DNA from: Bacteroidales bacterium
Lineage (GTDB): Bacteria; Bacteroidota; Bacteroidia; Bacteroidales; UBA932
Assembly: GCA_015060395.1 (NCBI GenBank)
Contig: SUYP01000007.1
Span: 1-64,000, forward strand
Length of the DNA stretch: 64,000 nt
Direction: 5' to 3'
In this document: positions 34,714 to 44,398 of the stretch, one piece after another
How positions within the stretch are numbered: position 1 is the stretch's first letter
Layout: each line of letters starts with the position of its first letter
Position numbers and translations under genes: made by a program
The notes under the pieces: generated by a model
What the model was told of the DNA's origin: nothing
Database searches by the model: none
What the model saw: the letters and a program-made list of their open reading frames with translations, nothing else

Positions 34714-37668
34714 CTAGAATCTGAAATAGAGGTTCAACATATAATTGAAGCCCTGCATATAGAAATACTTCGAATCGAACTTGTAATATCTCTCCATAGT
34801 CTCGCTGTCTGCAAGGCGTGTTCCTTCATATCCGCCGGTCCTCACATTGCGGTTGTTGGTGATGTTCTGAAGATTGAGAGAGAATCCGAAGTTGTACTTG
34901 CGGTCGATGTACCAGGACTTTCCTATGCTCGCATTGAGAAGGAAGGCTGGGGCGAAACATTCCTGGCTGGTAAGGTCCTCAACCTCTGTAGGAGTGATGT
35001 TCCAGTCAGGACCGGCCACGATCCAGTCAGTCCTGTAGAGAGGATTCATATCAAGATATGATTTAGCGAAATACTGTGCGTGAAGTTCGAAGAACCAATA
35101 TGAATTTGTCCTGTAATTGAGTCCCAGATCGGCAGCCAGCTGAGGAGTCGAAGGAACATAATGTTTCTGGAATCTTTCCACGACTGGTTCTCCGTCAAGA
35201 TCTGTCTCATAAACGGTTTCACCGTCCATTACAGTCTTCCTGTAAACCGGACTGCTTGCCCAATAAGGAACAGGCTGGTTATCGTAAATAAGTTCTGCAC
35301 TGTTATCGACAGTCATAGTCATACGAGGGACTGAAGTATAAATGTACTCGCCCCAGCTGAGTGCTCCGGCAAGAGAGAGACCCTGGACCGGAAGCGGGAT
35401 CTTGAATCCCATTTCGAGACCTATATGCCTCTGGTCTATTCCATTCATAGCAAAATTCACGAAAGAATTCTGCGAGTCGTCATAGAAGCTCATCATATCA
35501 GTCTGGTCAGCGATATTGGTCCAGAAACCGGTAATACGGAAATTATATCCGTTGTTGCTGTACTGATAGTTGATATCTGCAGATGCAGTCTTGACTGTAG
35601 TCAGGTTCGGAACCATCGAATTTCTCGTACGAGGAGATATGAATGATTGTGCAAATGTTGGAGCATCATTGAAATAAGCTCCGTTTGCATAGATTCTGTG
35701 TCCACCCTCGAAATGATACTGAAGTCCGAGCTTTGCGGAGTATGTAAGGAAGTCAGCAATTTCAGAATTGCCCTTTGAAGTGATGGCCTTGCCAGTCTTT
35801 GCATCATACGTGGTAAGCACCTTGCCTTCATACATCATCTCGTTTCCATTTTCGTCAAGTCCGGCAAAAAGACCCTTCCTCACAAGACCTTCTCTCCAGA
35901 ACTTGGCATATCCGGCCTCGAGTGCAAGATTTGCCTTGAATCCGCCGAGATCGAGGGCGCCGTTTGCCCAGAGATTGGCATTGCGCACGTGTGCATAATA
36001 GTCATATCCGTATTTGTCGCCCTCCTTAAGGGACTTTGCCTCACCAAACTCAAGGAAATAGTCAAGGTCATTCTGTACCATTGTAGGAGATGATGCGAAG
36101 TCACGCTCAGCGAACTGGTCTATGTTCAGATAATAGTCACCGCCGAGAAGGTCGTCCATCTTCTTGTAATACTCCGTGCGGTTCCACTTGTAGTTCACTC
36201 CACCTGTGAGGGTAAAGGCTTTGGAGGCCATCCACTTCACACTGGCATTGAGATTGATGTCGTTCTGATCGACGCGACGCTCCTCTACCGCATATTTAGA
36301 GCGGCGGAGCCCGTCAGCATCGTAATTGTTCCAGTTCACGTTATACAGACGGTCCCAGTTCAAGTGCGTGTATTCAGGAATATCGTTGATCCAAGCATCC
36401 TTGGCCCAGGCAGCCTTCTCGAAATTCAACCTGCCATAGTCCTTGTTATCCATCCAGTAATAGCTCGGAAGATTACGGTAATAGTCTGGACGAGGATCGG
36501 CTGCATCATACCAGTCCATCGCTGTATATCCGTTCTTTCCGGTACGCCAGAGCACTGTAGCTGAGGCCTCGAGATTGTCTGAAGGAGTCGCGGTATATTT
36601 GAGGATGGTCACAGGCTCGAAAGTCTTGCGGACACGGGCATTGCGCACCTTGCCGTTCTGATATCCCCAGTTGCTGTTGTACATATTGTCACCGATGAGG
36701 TCATATACCTCCTGGGTAGAAGCGTTCTGCGCGCCTCGCTGACCCGGTGCCGCGAATGTCACGAGAGAAAGACGATGAGTGTCGCCGAACTTCTTCTCTA
36801 CACCGGCATAATATGCGAAGTTGCGATAGTAAACTCCTTTCACCCAATCGTTTCCACCGACGCGGGCAGATACGTTGAATGCATACGACCAGCCGTTGTC
36901 GAGCTCGCCGGAAGCATACGTTGCCATAAGACGGAGACGGTAGAGGGCACTGTTGGTAAGGGCACTGAAACGCCATCCGGTACGCACTGACGAAGGCATT
37001 GCGTGAATGTTGGTCACACCATTGTATCCGCCATAGCCATAGTCCGAAACTTCGTTTCCGATGGTGGTCTCCTTGCTGCGCATAGCCTCATTAAGACCGC
37101 TCCAGAGTGAATATGGAGAATAACCTGTGATGGCATCGTTCATCCTTACGCCGCTGAGATAAACGTCCTGAGACTCATTGGTATATCCTCTGTTCTTGAA
37201 ACGGATGTTGCTGAAGCCGAAGCTGGCAATGTTGGTGAACGGGTCGTTACTGTCGAAAAGTATCGACGGAGCGTCCTCGAAGCCGGAGTCATCCATATCG
37301 AACTCGGCGAAATTTGAATCATCGACATCAGCGAGAACCTGCTCCACGACCATTCCGACGAAGATAAGGTCCTTCACATATCCCTCCACGGTCACATTTA
37401 CAGTTGCGTCCAGGAATCCCGCAGCCTTGATAGTCATATCATAGATACCGTTAGGAAGCCCTTCTATGAGGAATTTTCCTTCGGCATCGGATGTTGCGGT
37501 CGCGACGGTCTCTCCATTCTGAGAGAGGGTCAATGCCGCTTCAGCAATAGGTGCTCTGCCAGCACGGTTCACAACCGTACCCTTGACTCCACCCCAGTCG
37601 CTATCCTGAGCGAAGAGGGACAGTGAGCAAAGCAGCGCCGCAATGAATAATAGTGCTTTCTTTATCAT
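34714..37668 (-). CDS. TonB-dependent outer-membrane receptor
   Basis: A 984-residue outer-membrane transporter with signal peptide (cut after LFAQ). A carboxypeptidase-regulatory-like domain covers about 27-105, followed by a plug domain and a 22-strand barrel ending in NLYFRF, the normal C-terminal Phe. It is not of the SusC class, and no SusD gene is beside it. It starts 2 bases after the upstream gene. With two nucleases upstream and DUF5689 downstream, the cargo may be nucleic-acid fragments or nucleotides; this is inference from the neighbours. Confidence 0.9.
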   Translation of the reverse strand: MIKKALLFIAALLCSLSLFAQDSDWGGVKGTVVNRAGRAPIAEAALTLSQNGETVATATSDAEGKFLIEGLPNGIYDMTIKAAGFLDATVNVTVEGYVKDLIFVGMVVEQVLADVDDSNFAEFDMDDSGFEDAPSILFDSNDPFTNIASFGFSNIRFKNRGYTNESQDVYLSGVRMNDAITGYSPYSLWSGLNEAMRSKETTIGNEVSDYGYGGYNGVTNIHAMPSSVRTGWRFSALTNSALYRLRLMATYASGELDNGWSYAFNVSARVGGNDWVKGVYYRNFAYYAGVEKKFGDTHRLSLVTFAAPGQRGAQNASTQEVYDLIGDNMYNSNWGYQNGKVRNARVRKTFEPVTILKYTATPSDNLEASATVLWRTGKNGYTAMDWYDAADPRPDYYRNLPSYYWMDNKDYGRLNFEKAAWAKDAWINDIPEYTHLNWDRLYNVNWNNYDADGLRRSKYAVEERRVDQNDINLNASVKWMASKAFTLTGGVNYKWNRTEYYKKMDDLLGGDYYLNIDQFAERDFASSPTMVQNDLDYFLEFGEAKSLKEGDKYGYDYYAHVRNANLWANGALDLGGFKANLALEAGYAKFWREGLVRKGLFAGLDENGNEMMYEGKVLTTYDAKTGKAITSKGNSEIADFLTYSAKLGLQYHFEGGHRIYANGAYFNDAPTFAQSFISPRTRNSMVPNLTTVKTASADINYQYSNNGYNFRITGFWTNIADQTDMMSFYDDSQNSFVNFAMNGIDQRHIGLEMGFKIPLPVQGLSLAGALSWGEYIYTSVPRMTMTVDNSAELIYDNQPVPYWASSPVYRKTVMDGETVYETDLDGEPVVERFQKHYVPSTPQLAADLGLNYRTNSYWFFELHAQYFAKSYLDMNPLYRTDWIVAGPDWNITPTEVEDLTSQECFAPAFLLNASIGKSWYIDRKYNFGFSLNLQNITNNRNVRTGGYEGTRLADSETMERYYKFDSKYFYMQGFNYMLNLYFRF

Positions 37669-37670
37669 AG

Positions 37671-38747
37671 CTATTTAGTGATTACGATGTAAGTCGGATA
37701 ATGGTCGCTGTAGCCTCCGATGAAGGCTCCGTTCGAGAATGTCCTGAACGGAGTGCCCTTGTACTGACCCTTCTGGTTGGTCAGGAACTTAGGGTTATAG
37801 ATACGTCCATAGTAACCTTTCTTATGGAGCTGACGAAGGCCGAATGTGCCTTCCTGAGGGTTTGCAAGGGCATTGTTGACCAGCAGAAGGTCATATATGC
37901 TCCAGACTCCCTGATATGCGAGAGAGCCGAATCCTGCCTTAAGCATTGATGTGAAAGGAGAGAAGAAGTCCTTGTCGGTCACATCTGCCTTGAACTCTCT
38001 TCCGTGCAGATACTCAGCCATTGAAGGGTCGGTAGGATTATCGTTCATATCGCCCATACATACGATCTTGATGCCCGGATACTTCTCCTGCATCATCATA
38101 GCGTGGTTGTACATAATCTCGCCGCCGCGGTCACGGAGCTGGTTGCCGCCCTTCTTGCCGCCTGCACGGGACGGAAGATGAGCCACATAGATCGCGAAAT
38201 GCTCTCCATCGATGGTTCCGTGCACCATAAGCACGTCACGGGTACGGAAATAGTCCCTTTCCTCCTGAGACTGGATCCAGTCTATCGAACTGCCTTCGAA
38301 AGTAAACGGAATGGACTCGCTGTCAAGGAAGGTGAACACCTTCGGGTTGTAAAGGAGAGCCACATCCACGCCACGTCTATCCGGACCGTCATAATGCACG
38401 ATCTGATAATTCGCTTCGGCAATCTGAGGCTCCATCACAAGATCTTCGAGTACAAGGCGGTTCTCTATCTCGGAAACACCGAGCAGAGCGTGCCAGGCGC
38501 CGTTTTCCTCCTTCATTGACCTTATGACCTTGGCCATATTCTGAAGTTTCTTCTGATACTTCGCCTCGGTCCACTTGTTCTTTCCTTCCGGAAGGAACTC
38601 CTCGTCATTCTTTGCAGGATCGTTGTAGGTGTCAAACAGATTCTCAAGGTTGTAGAATCCGATGACATAATTCTTTTCGCCCTTCTGGGCGTATGCGCAG
38701 GTGCAGAAAAGCACCATAGCTGTCAGGGTATATAATATCCTTTTCAT
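37671..38747 (-). CDS. Exported EEP-family nuclease/phosphatase
   Basis: A 358-residue exported member of the endonuclease/exonuclease/phosphatase superfamily. It has a signal peptide (cut after AYAQ) and the DNase I-like marks FYNLENLFD, the metal-binding glutamate in GVSEIENR, RRGVDVALLY, HLPSR, GDMNDNP and the closing histidine in YSDHYP. These enzymes cut phosphodiester or phosphate ester bonds. It sits between the NUC1-type nuclease and the TonB receptor with short gaps (17 and 2 bases). DNA or nucleotide degradation outside the cytoplasm is likely. The upstream ATG at 38,777 is less likely because the signal peptide starts at MKRILY. Confidence 0.88.
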   Translation of the reverse strand: MKRILYTLTAMVLFCTCAYAQKGEKNYVIGFYNLENLFDTYNDPAKNDEEFLPEGKNKWTEAKYQKKLQNMAKVIRSMKEENGAWHALLGVSEIENRLVLEDLVMEPQIAEANYQIVHYDGPDRRGVDVALLYNPKVFTFLDSESIPFTFEGSSIDWIQSQEERDYFRTRDVLMVHGTIDGEHFAIYVAHLPSRAGGKKGGNQLRDRGGEIMYNHAMMMQEKYPGIKIVCMGDMNDNPTDPSMAEYLHGREFKADVTDKDFFSPFTSMLKAGFGSLAYQGVWSIYDLLLVNNALANPQEGTFGLRQLHKKGYYGRIYNPKFLTNQKGQYKGTPFRTFSNGAFIGGYSDHYPTYIVITK

Positions 38748-38764
38748 TGATTTGAGTTTCTGTT

Positions 38765-39955
38765 TTACAGTCCCCATACTGAGTTTGTCAACGGGTCTTC
38801 CGCCTCAAGCTCAGCCGCACGGGCTTCGCCGAGTTTCGCAGGAAGATTCACGAAGAAGTCCATTCCGAGCATTTCCTCAAGTTCATCCACGGACATAGCA
38901 AGACTCTTGAGCGAAGTGCTGTTGCTGTAGCTCTTGTGTTCGGTATAGAAGGCCATTGCAGCCCAGGTGCTTATTGTGGATGACTTGCTATAGCGTAAAA
39001 GAACCTTGTAATAGCCTACAGGGACGGTCATCTTCTTTCCGTCCGAATCTTCAGTGAATTTCGTACTGCCTTCCACGACACAGCCCGTCACGACGTATGT
39101 CGTGTCAGAGGTATTGGCCAACGTGCGGACCTTGCTTTCCATCGTCTGCCATATACCCTCGTTATGTGCATTGAGCTGAGGTGTCATATTGGTCCCATAG
39201 AATGTCTGGGCATTCGCATCATAGCAGCACAGCCTGTCGGCAGACGGTATCTGATGTCCTCTTGCATACGAGCCGCCATATCCGCCGAACGGAGCGGAAG
39301 AATATTCCTGTCCCAGAATAGGATCGTATGCCCAGGCATCAGTACGGCCTACCGTCTTGTTCGTAAACATAGAGCATAACGGATATGCCACCCACAGGGC
39401 TACAAGGTCCTTCTGGCTCCATCCGAACGAATAATTACGATAGGTCTTGCCCTTCATCTCGAAACTGTGGCTGTAATAGCCTAGTTCCTTGTCATCCATA
39501 GCCGGAAGCTCCAGCCATCCGGTTCTGGTCAGATCCGTATCAGGCTGCGGAAGCGGATCAGGCTCAGGTTCTGGCTGCTGGCCTGAGGCGGCCTGCTCCA
39601 CGGTGCAACTCACCCACTTGAGACCGTTATCCAGCACTATCGTGAGTTTCCTTGCATTCTCCGATGCATTGACCTGATATGAGAGGATCACATTGCTTTT
39701 GTTTCCCGTTCCGGATGTCATACTCAGAGAAGCCCAATCGACTTCACCTGCTTCCGAAGTCAGCGAAAGGGTCCAGCTGCCATCGCACTTGACATTGACG
39801 AACATCTGTCCCTTGCCGGAAGACACAGACGGAGTCTTGACTGATACGTCAAGTATCCCGACCTCGCCAGACGGCTCCTGACAGGCAGAGAGAAAGAGAG
39901 TGCAGAAGGTCATCACGATCGCCGCAGCTCTGATTATTTCATAGATTTTCTTCAT
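38765..39955 (-). CDS. NUC1-type DNA/RNA endonuclease lipoprotein
   Basis: A 396-residue lipoprotein (lipobox LSAC). Residues about 35-120 are a BACON-like beta-sandwich, then a Pro/Glu-rich linker, then a nonspecific DNA/RNA endonuclease domain (about 150-390) with the catalytic histidine H234 in RGHQIPSADR and the metal-binding Asn in TNMTPQLNAHNEGIW. Enzymes of this class (NucA, Serratia nuclease) cut DNA and RNA without sequence preference. The anchor and BACON domain suggest action at the cell surface. It is first in the operon that continues with the EEP nuclease and TonB receptor. Confidence 0.9.
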   Translation of the reverse strand: MKKIYEIIRAAAIVMTFCTLFLSACQEPSGEVGILDVSVKTPSVSSGKGQMFVNVKCDGSWTLSLTSEAGEVDWASLSMTSGTGNKSNVILSYQVNASENARKLTIVLDNGLKWVSCTVEQAASGQQPEPEPDPLPQPDTDLTRTGWLELPAMDDKELGYYSHSFEMKGKTYRNYSFGWSQKDLVALWVAYPLCSMFTNKTVGRTDAWAYDPILGQEYSSAPFGGYGGSYARGHQIPSADRLCCYDANAQTFYGTNMTPQLNAHNEGIWQTMESKVRTLANTSDTTYVVTGCVVEGSTKFTEDSDGKKMTVPVGYYKVLLRYSKSSTISTWAAMAFYTEHKSYSNSTSLKSLAMSVDELEEMLGMDFFVNLPAKLGEARAAELEAEDPLTNSVWGL

Positions 39956-39967
39956 TCTCTTTTAGAC

Positions 39968-40006
39968 CATCAAAGGGCCTGGCCATTAAGCCAGTCCCTT
40001 CTGATG
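39968..40006 (-). terminator. Hairpin after the BACON/OB lipoprotein gene
   Basis: An imperfect long stem (CATCA, AGGG, CTGGC on one side) spans 39,968-40,006 between the genes at 40,024 and 39,955. It lacks a strong T run, so partial read-through into the nuclease operon is possible. Confidence 0.5.
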
Positions 40007-40023
40007 CTTTGAAATATATTTTC

Positions 40024-42282
40024 TTACTCTGTTATAGCCTTAAGACCTATGAAAATCACTCGGCCATTTGCCGAATCAAGAGTCTCAATCTTTACATCTG
40101 CCGCAGCTGTAGAAGGCATCGACACTTCATACCAGTCTGAATCCGTTACTGTCATGGTATAAGGAGGATTGCCGGTCGCTCCGTTGTTAGCAGTAGGAGA
40201 GATAGTGGTGACTTCTGTTCCTCCGATCGAGAACTTCACCTGAGCAGTCTTGCCTTTCCATGCCACACAATAAAAACCAATCTTTGTGGTACCTGCAGGA
40301 ACATGAAGCACAGCATCTCCTGTAAGAGAACCTGTACCAAGCTTGAGCATATTATTTACTGATACACCATTAACGGTTCCCTTCTGTGCCTGCGTACCTT
40401 CTGAGGTTCCGTCATATGCTTTTGTACCAAGAGTCCAGGTAATGTTCTGAGGCTCATACTCACCGGCTTCTCCAGTGCTGCCACCGTCATTTCCTCCTGA
40501 CGGAGCGTCAGTCTCAGTTGTCTGCTCATAGAGAGTAGGATATGTTCCTCTTACATCAGGATATGCGCCGTAAGAGTTATAATTTGAGTCAAACTGAATA
40601 GACTTGTTCATCTCATTATTTGTGATGACTGCCTCGCCATTCTCAAATGCTACAGTCCAGACATGGCCTGCAGTAACGTCTGAAGACACATTGAAACTGT
40701 TGTATGTTCCTGTCATGAAGAGGTACTTGTCATCAGACTGTCTGATCGTATAACCACCGTCAACAGAAGTGAAAACAAAGGCATTGGTTCCCTTAGCCAC
40801 GATATCACCATTCTCTACAGTAGCATCCTCTACCTGAATGTATCCGTAATTTCCAGAAATTGCGGTCGCAATCTTCGTTCCCACTGCCAGGACATAAGAT
40901 TTGCCGCTCTCAATAGTCTGCGCTTTCTTATAGATAAAATACTTGCCGTCATTTTCTCCACTACCAGTATTGCCACTATTGTCACCAGCTGTAAAGCTTA
41001 CAATATGAGCGTCAACAACTTCATGCTGGGACTTCTGCTCATAGTACAGGTATTTTCCATAGATTGTGATGGTGCCGCCGTTAGAGATCTTGCCTGACCA
41101 CTCAGCCTTGCTTGCATCAAGAACAGAATAAACATATATCTTTCCTGAATCATCTGTAAGGTCAAAGCTGCAGTATGTAGGATTGAAGCCTGAAACCTTA
41201 CCGGTAAGCTCATAGTAATTCTGGGTATCAGCCGCAGCGATGAACTCAGCCACGGTCTTCTTGCCCTTCGACTCCGGAGCTGCAGTGCTGCCGCCACCGG
41301 TGTTTCCACCTGCAGTGAAGTCCATCTCGACTGCATTGGTGAAGTCAACGGATGTACCTGCCTTGTCTGCGATCACGAGTCTGAGGTCATCCATACGGTA
41401 AGAGCTTGCTACATCCACCTTGATGCAGATTGAAAGATTGTCTGTACCGGATGGAACTGAGAAGTCGGCAGAAGCGAGGTTCCAGCGTCCTTCGGTACCG
41501 TCACCGGCAAATGAATAATCTGTAAGCTCTACCCATTTGTTGCCGTCCTTGCTGAGGAAGATATGGAACTCAGACTTTGTGAATACACTGCCGTTATCCT
41601 GAGAATATTTCTCAGTACCGAAAGTGAGGGTGAAATCCTTTGCTCCGCCGAGAGCGATGTTCTTTGTCGCGAGATATGCGGATTTTCCGAAGAACATATT
41701 GTTGTTGCCCGAACCTGCATAGTCAGAATAGCTGCTGTCAGATGTCGAATTGGAACGTGCCGACATACCGCTGTAAGCATACTCTACATCGGCAGCACCT
41801 ATACCAGTCTGGTTCATCCAGCCGTCGAACTGGTCGAGATATGGCCAGCTTGAGCCTGAACCGTATGTCTTCTCAGCCACTTCCTTGTCATAGTCATTGT
41901 AATAAACTATGAGAGCCTCGGCAGATCCGCCAGGACCAGCCTGGGAAACTGTAAGATACTTGCTCTTCATTCCGATGGTGAACTTGAGGTCAACCTCACG
42001 GTCGAGACCGGTATTCTCAAGAACAGAGACAGTGACGGTCTGAGCCTCAGCCGATGCGCTTCCCGACTCAGGCGAAACAACCACCCAGTCAGCATCAGTT
42101 TCCACCATCCAGTCACGTGTAGCAGTGACAGTAAGCGTCTGCTCGCCGCCTGCAGTATCAAATGTCATTTCAGTCACACTCAGACCGATATCAGGAGTCC
42201 CCAGATTCTGCTCCGGTTCCTCGCAGGCTGCAAATACAGCCAGAGAAGCCAAGGCTCCCCAAAATAGATTCTTAAGTTTCAT
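40024..42282 (-). CDS. BACON/OB lipoprotein with trefoil-like module
   Basis: A 752-residue surface-type lipoprotein (lipobox FAAC). In order: a BACON domain (about 30-115), a beta-sandwich that ends near residue 310, an OB-like domain that begins KTVAEFIAAADTQNYYELTG, one copy of the recurring module (about 440-585) with YTIRQSDDKYLFMTGTYNSF, and a C-terminal beta-sandwich. BACON domains often bind mucin or polysaccharide. The OB part resembles the one in the gene at 62,402. No enzyme motif is seen. It has its own -7 box and follows the duplicated A/B lipoprotein units. Confidence 0.75.
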   Translation of the reverse strand: MKLKNLFWGALASLAVFAACEEPEQNLGTPDIGLSVTEMTFDTAGGEQTLTVTATRDWMVETDADWVVVSPESGSASAEAQTVTVSVLENTGLDREVDLKFTIGMKSKYLTVSQAGPGGSAEALIVYYNDYDKEVAEKTYGSGSSWPYLDQFDGWMNQTGIGAADVEYAYSGMSARSNSTSDSSYSDYAGSGNNNMFFGKSAYLATKNIALGGAKDFTLTFGTEKYSQDNGSVFTKSEFHIFLSKDGNKWVELTDYSFAGDGTEGRWNLASADFSVPSGTDNLSICIKVDVASSYRMDDLRLVIADKAGTSVDFTNAVEMDFTAGGNTGGGSTAAPESKGKKTVAEFIAAADTQNYYELTGKVSGFNPTYCSFDLTDDSGKIYVYSVLDASKAEWSGKISNGGTITIYGKYLYYEQKSQHEVVDAHIVSFTAGDNSGNTGSGENDGKYFIYKKAQTIESGKSYVLAVGTKIATAISGNYGYIQVEDATVENGDIVAKGTNAFVFTSVDGGYTIRQSDDKYLFMTGTYNSFNVSSDVTAGHVWTVAFENGEAVITNNEMNKSIQFDSNYNSYGAYPDVRGTYPTLYEQTTETDAPSGGNDGGSTGEAGEYEPQNITWTLGTKAYDGTSEGTQAQKGTVNGVSVNNMLKLGTGSLTGDAVLHVPAGTTKIGFYCVAWKGKTAQVKFSIGGTEVTTISPTANNGATGNPPYTMTVTDSDWYEVSMPSTAAADVKIETLDSANGRVIFIGLKAITE

Positions 42283-42329
42283 CGTTACTTTATAATTATC
42301 AATATTCTATATCTTATATGTCGAATTTA

Positions 42330-42337
42330 CAAAAATA
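42330..42337 (-). promoter_or_regulatory. -7 box of BACON/OB lipoprotein gene
   Basis: TATTTTTG on the minus strand, 47 bases before the ATG at 42,282, in AT-rich DNA. Confidence 0.45.
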
Positions 42338-42368
42338 ATAATTTTTTAAACTATTCCAATAATGATGA

Positions 42369-44324
42369 CTACATAGAATCGATGAATTCCTGTGCAGGAG
42401 AAGCACCTCCTTTCACAGCCTTGAACTCATATATCGTAAACGGACCGGTATAACCCTCGTGATTGACAGCTATGCCCAAGAAGGAAACGATCTGATCATA
42501 ATGCACCACAGCATAGCCCTGGGTCTTGTCCTCATCACACTTGTAATCAAGCTCAAACAGGATATCATCTCTCTCCGCCCAACTCCTGAATTCACCGTAT
42601 GCGAATGTCGTCCTCCAATGAGCCGCTGTACCGTTCGGAATCACCTTATATGGCACAAGCACCATTCCTTCGCATTTTCCGAACTGAACCGGATCCAAAG
42701 CCGCAAGTTCGCTTCCGTCATAATACTTATCAACGGAGAAAGCTATTTCCGCATCACTTTCAATCAACACTCCGGTCCTGACCGCTTCGCTGCAAAAACC
42801 TTTTCTCAAAGCAAGGCGTCCGGTAACCATATTGACACTTGCTGCAACTACGACATATTCCGTATCCTCGTCAAGACCTGTAAAGGTCCAGGTTTCCTTG
42901 CCGATGGCTGCGCCCATATCTGCAAGATACTCCGCCCTTGTACACCCGAAAAACTCAGCACCATAGTCGATCCTCTCATCAAGAAAGGCGCATATCGCTT
43001 CATCCTTAGTTGCGCCCGCAGCAACACGCGCATCAAGATCCTCGACAGAAATACACTCATAAAAATAGTACAATCCGACTTTCGGGGTTATATGAACAGT
43101 AAACTTATTATGCTGGACATCACTGATGGCGAATGACAGCTCCTGCTCCTGAGGACGTCCTCCGGCCTCAGCAGTAGTGAACTCTTTCTTGAAAAGTGGT
43201 GTGGTCGGAGCACCTTCCCACCCGAAACAGAGCACAACATAATCCACCGAAGGTTCCAGAGAAGAGATATCTTCCAGGTTGACTGTCTCTCCAGCATACA
43301 TAACTTCATCAAGCAGATCCCATTTATCGTATGTTGACACCACTTCATACATAAGGTCCGCTTCCGACTCATATTGATCGACCTGGGCCTTAGGCTGTAT
43401 CGCGCATACGAAAGGATCGTCATTGGAAGGGGTGACGGTTCCATAAACGGAACAGAATGTAGTCCCGGTAATATCTATTGAAAACGTATTGTCTGACGTC
43501 TTTACCTCCAAAGTCTTGAAATGCAATACAGACGGGCGTGAATTGACAAAGAAATTGTCATCGATACCGATGGCGTATGCTATGTATTCAGTATTATCGG
43601 TCAGATCATCGAAAGGAATGGTCACCGAGCCGACAGATCCGAGATTAGCCACAATCTCCTTCAGACTCTTTCCCATCATTACATAGTAATCGACAAGAGC
43701 CGCAGCCTGCGCTGCAAAGGCACCGTCATCTCCGCCCCACTGCTGATACTCCTCCATAGAAAAGACATTGACGAAATATCTTGCCTTGTCATCGCTTGGA
43801 GTCACATTTACCTTGGCTGATGTCAGACCTATATCATTTACTTCGATGGTAAATGAGACATCTGTCATCGGAATTTCGGGAGTAGAGAACTCATATTTGA
43901 AGACATCTGTAGTAAAATAGCCCTCAATGGTCATTCCGTATGCATAAAGATAATAGGATTCTCCCGGCATAAGACCTGCCTCATCTGCCTCAAAACGGCC
44001 CTTTTTAAGGAAACCCGAAAGCCACTGACCTAAAGTCTGACCTGCTTCTGTGGCCATTTTCTCGAACCACTCCAGATCATTGTCCTGGTATTTGTACTCA
44101 TCTTCAAACTCATCGAAATCCGCCTTGGGAACGAGCATAGTCACGTATGTCATATCTTCATCTGCAGGAACAACCGCAAAATGGCAGGATGTAGGAGTTA
44201 TATCACTGACCTCAAGAGCAAACACTTCCATTTCCTGAGGAGGAACAGGCGCAGGCTTCTCGCCGCAGGCAATAAAGACCCAGGTCGCAAAGAAAGCAAG
44301 TAAAGCAGAAAGAAATCTATTCAT
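42369..44324 (-). CDS. Repeated FN3-like lipoprotein (unit B)
   Basis: A 651-residue lipoprotein (lipobox FIAC) followed by a Pro-rich linker. It has about four FN3-like beta-sandwich repeats, each starting with F(A/S/T)(L/I)xVxDI and containing an inserted helical stretch, then a C-terminal domain with YYDGSELAAL. It is a full-length homologue of the gene at 47,972. No catalytic motif is seen. It lies 74 bases after the large lipoprotein gene at 44,399, the same order as in the other unit, so A and B proteins may work as a pair at the surface. Confidence 0.7.
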   Translation of the reverse strand: MNRFLSALLAFFATWVFIACGEKPAPVPPQEMEVFALEVSDITPTSCHFAVVPADEDMTYVTMLVPKADFDEFEDEYKYQDNDLEWFEKMATEAGQTLGQWLSGFLKKGRFEADEAGLMPGESYYLYAYGMTIEGYFTTDVFKYEFSTPEIPMTDVSFTIEVNDIGLTSAKVNVTPSDDKARYFVNVFSMEEYQQWGGDDGAFAAQAAALVDYYVMMGKSLKEIVANLGSVGSVTIPFDDLTDNTEYIAYAIGIDDNFFVNSRPSVLHFKTLEVKTSDNTFSIDITGTTFCSVYGTVTPSNDDPFVCAIQPKAQVDQYESEADLMYEVVSTYDKWDLLDEVMYAGETVNLEDISSLEPSVDYVVLCFGWEGAPTTPLFKKEFTTAEAGGRPQEQELSFAISDVQHNKFTVHITPKVGLYYFYECISVEDLDARVAAGATKDEAICAFLDERIDYGAEFFGCTRAEYLADMGAAIGKETWTFTGLDEDTEYVVVAASVNMVTGRLALRKGFCSEAVRTGVLIESDAEIAFSVDKYYDGSELAALDPVQFGKCEGMVLVPYKVIPNGTAAHWRTTFAYGEFRSWAERDDILFELDYKCDEDKTQGYAVVHYDQIVSFLGIAVNHEGYTGPFTIYEFKAVKGGASPAQEFIDSM

Positions 44325-44347
44325 ATCAAATCAGTATCTTTTAGGCA

Positions 44348-44383
44348 AAAGTGGGCGACCAAAAGAATTCAGCCGCCCACTTT
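44348..44383 (-). terminator. Terminator of unit A gene
   Basis: AAAGTGGGCG (44,348-44,357) pairs with CGCCCACTTT (44,374-44,383), 15 bases after the stop, with a short T run on the minus strand. Confidence 0.6.
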
Positions 44384-44398
44384 ATTGTTTTTATAGTT

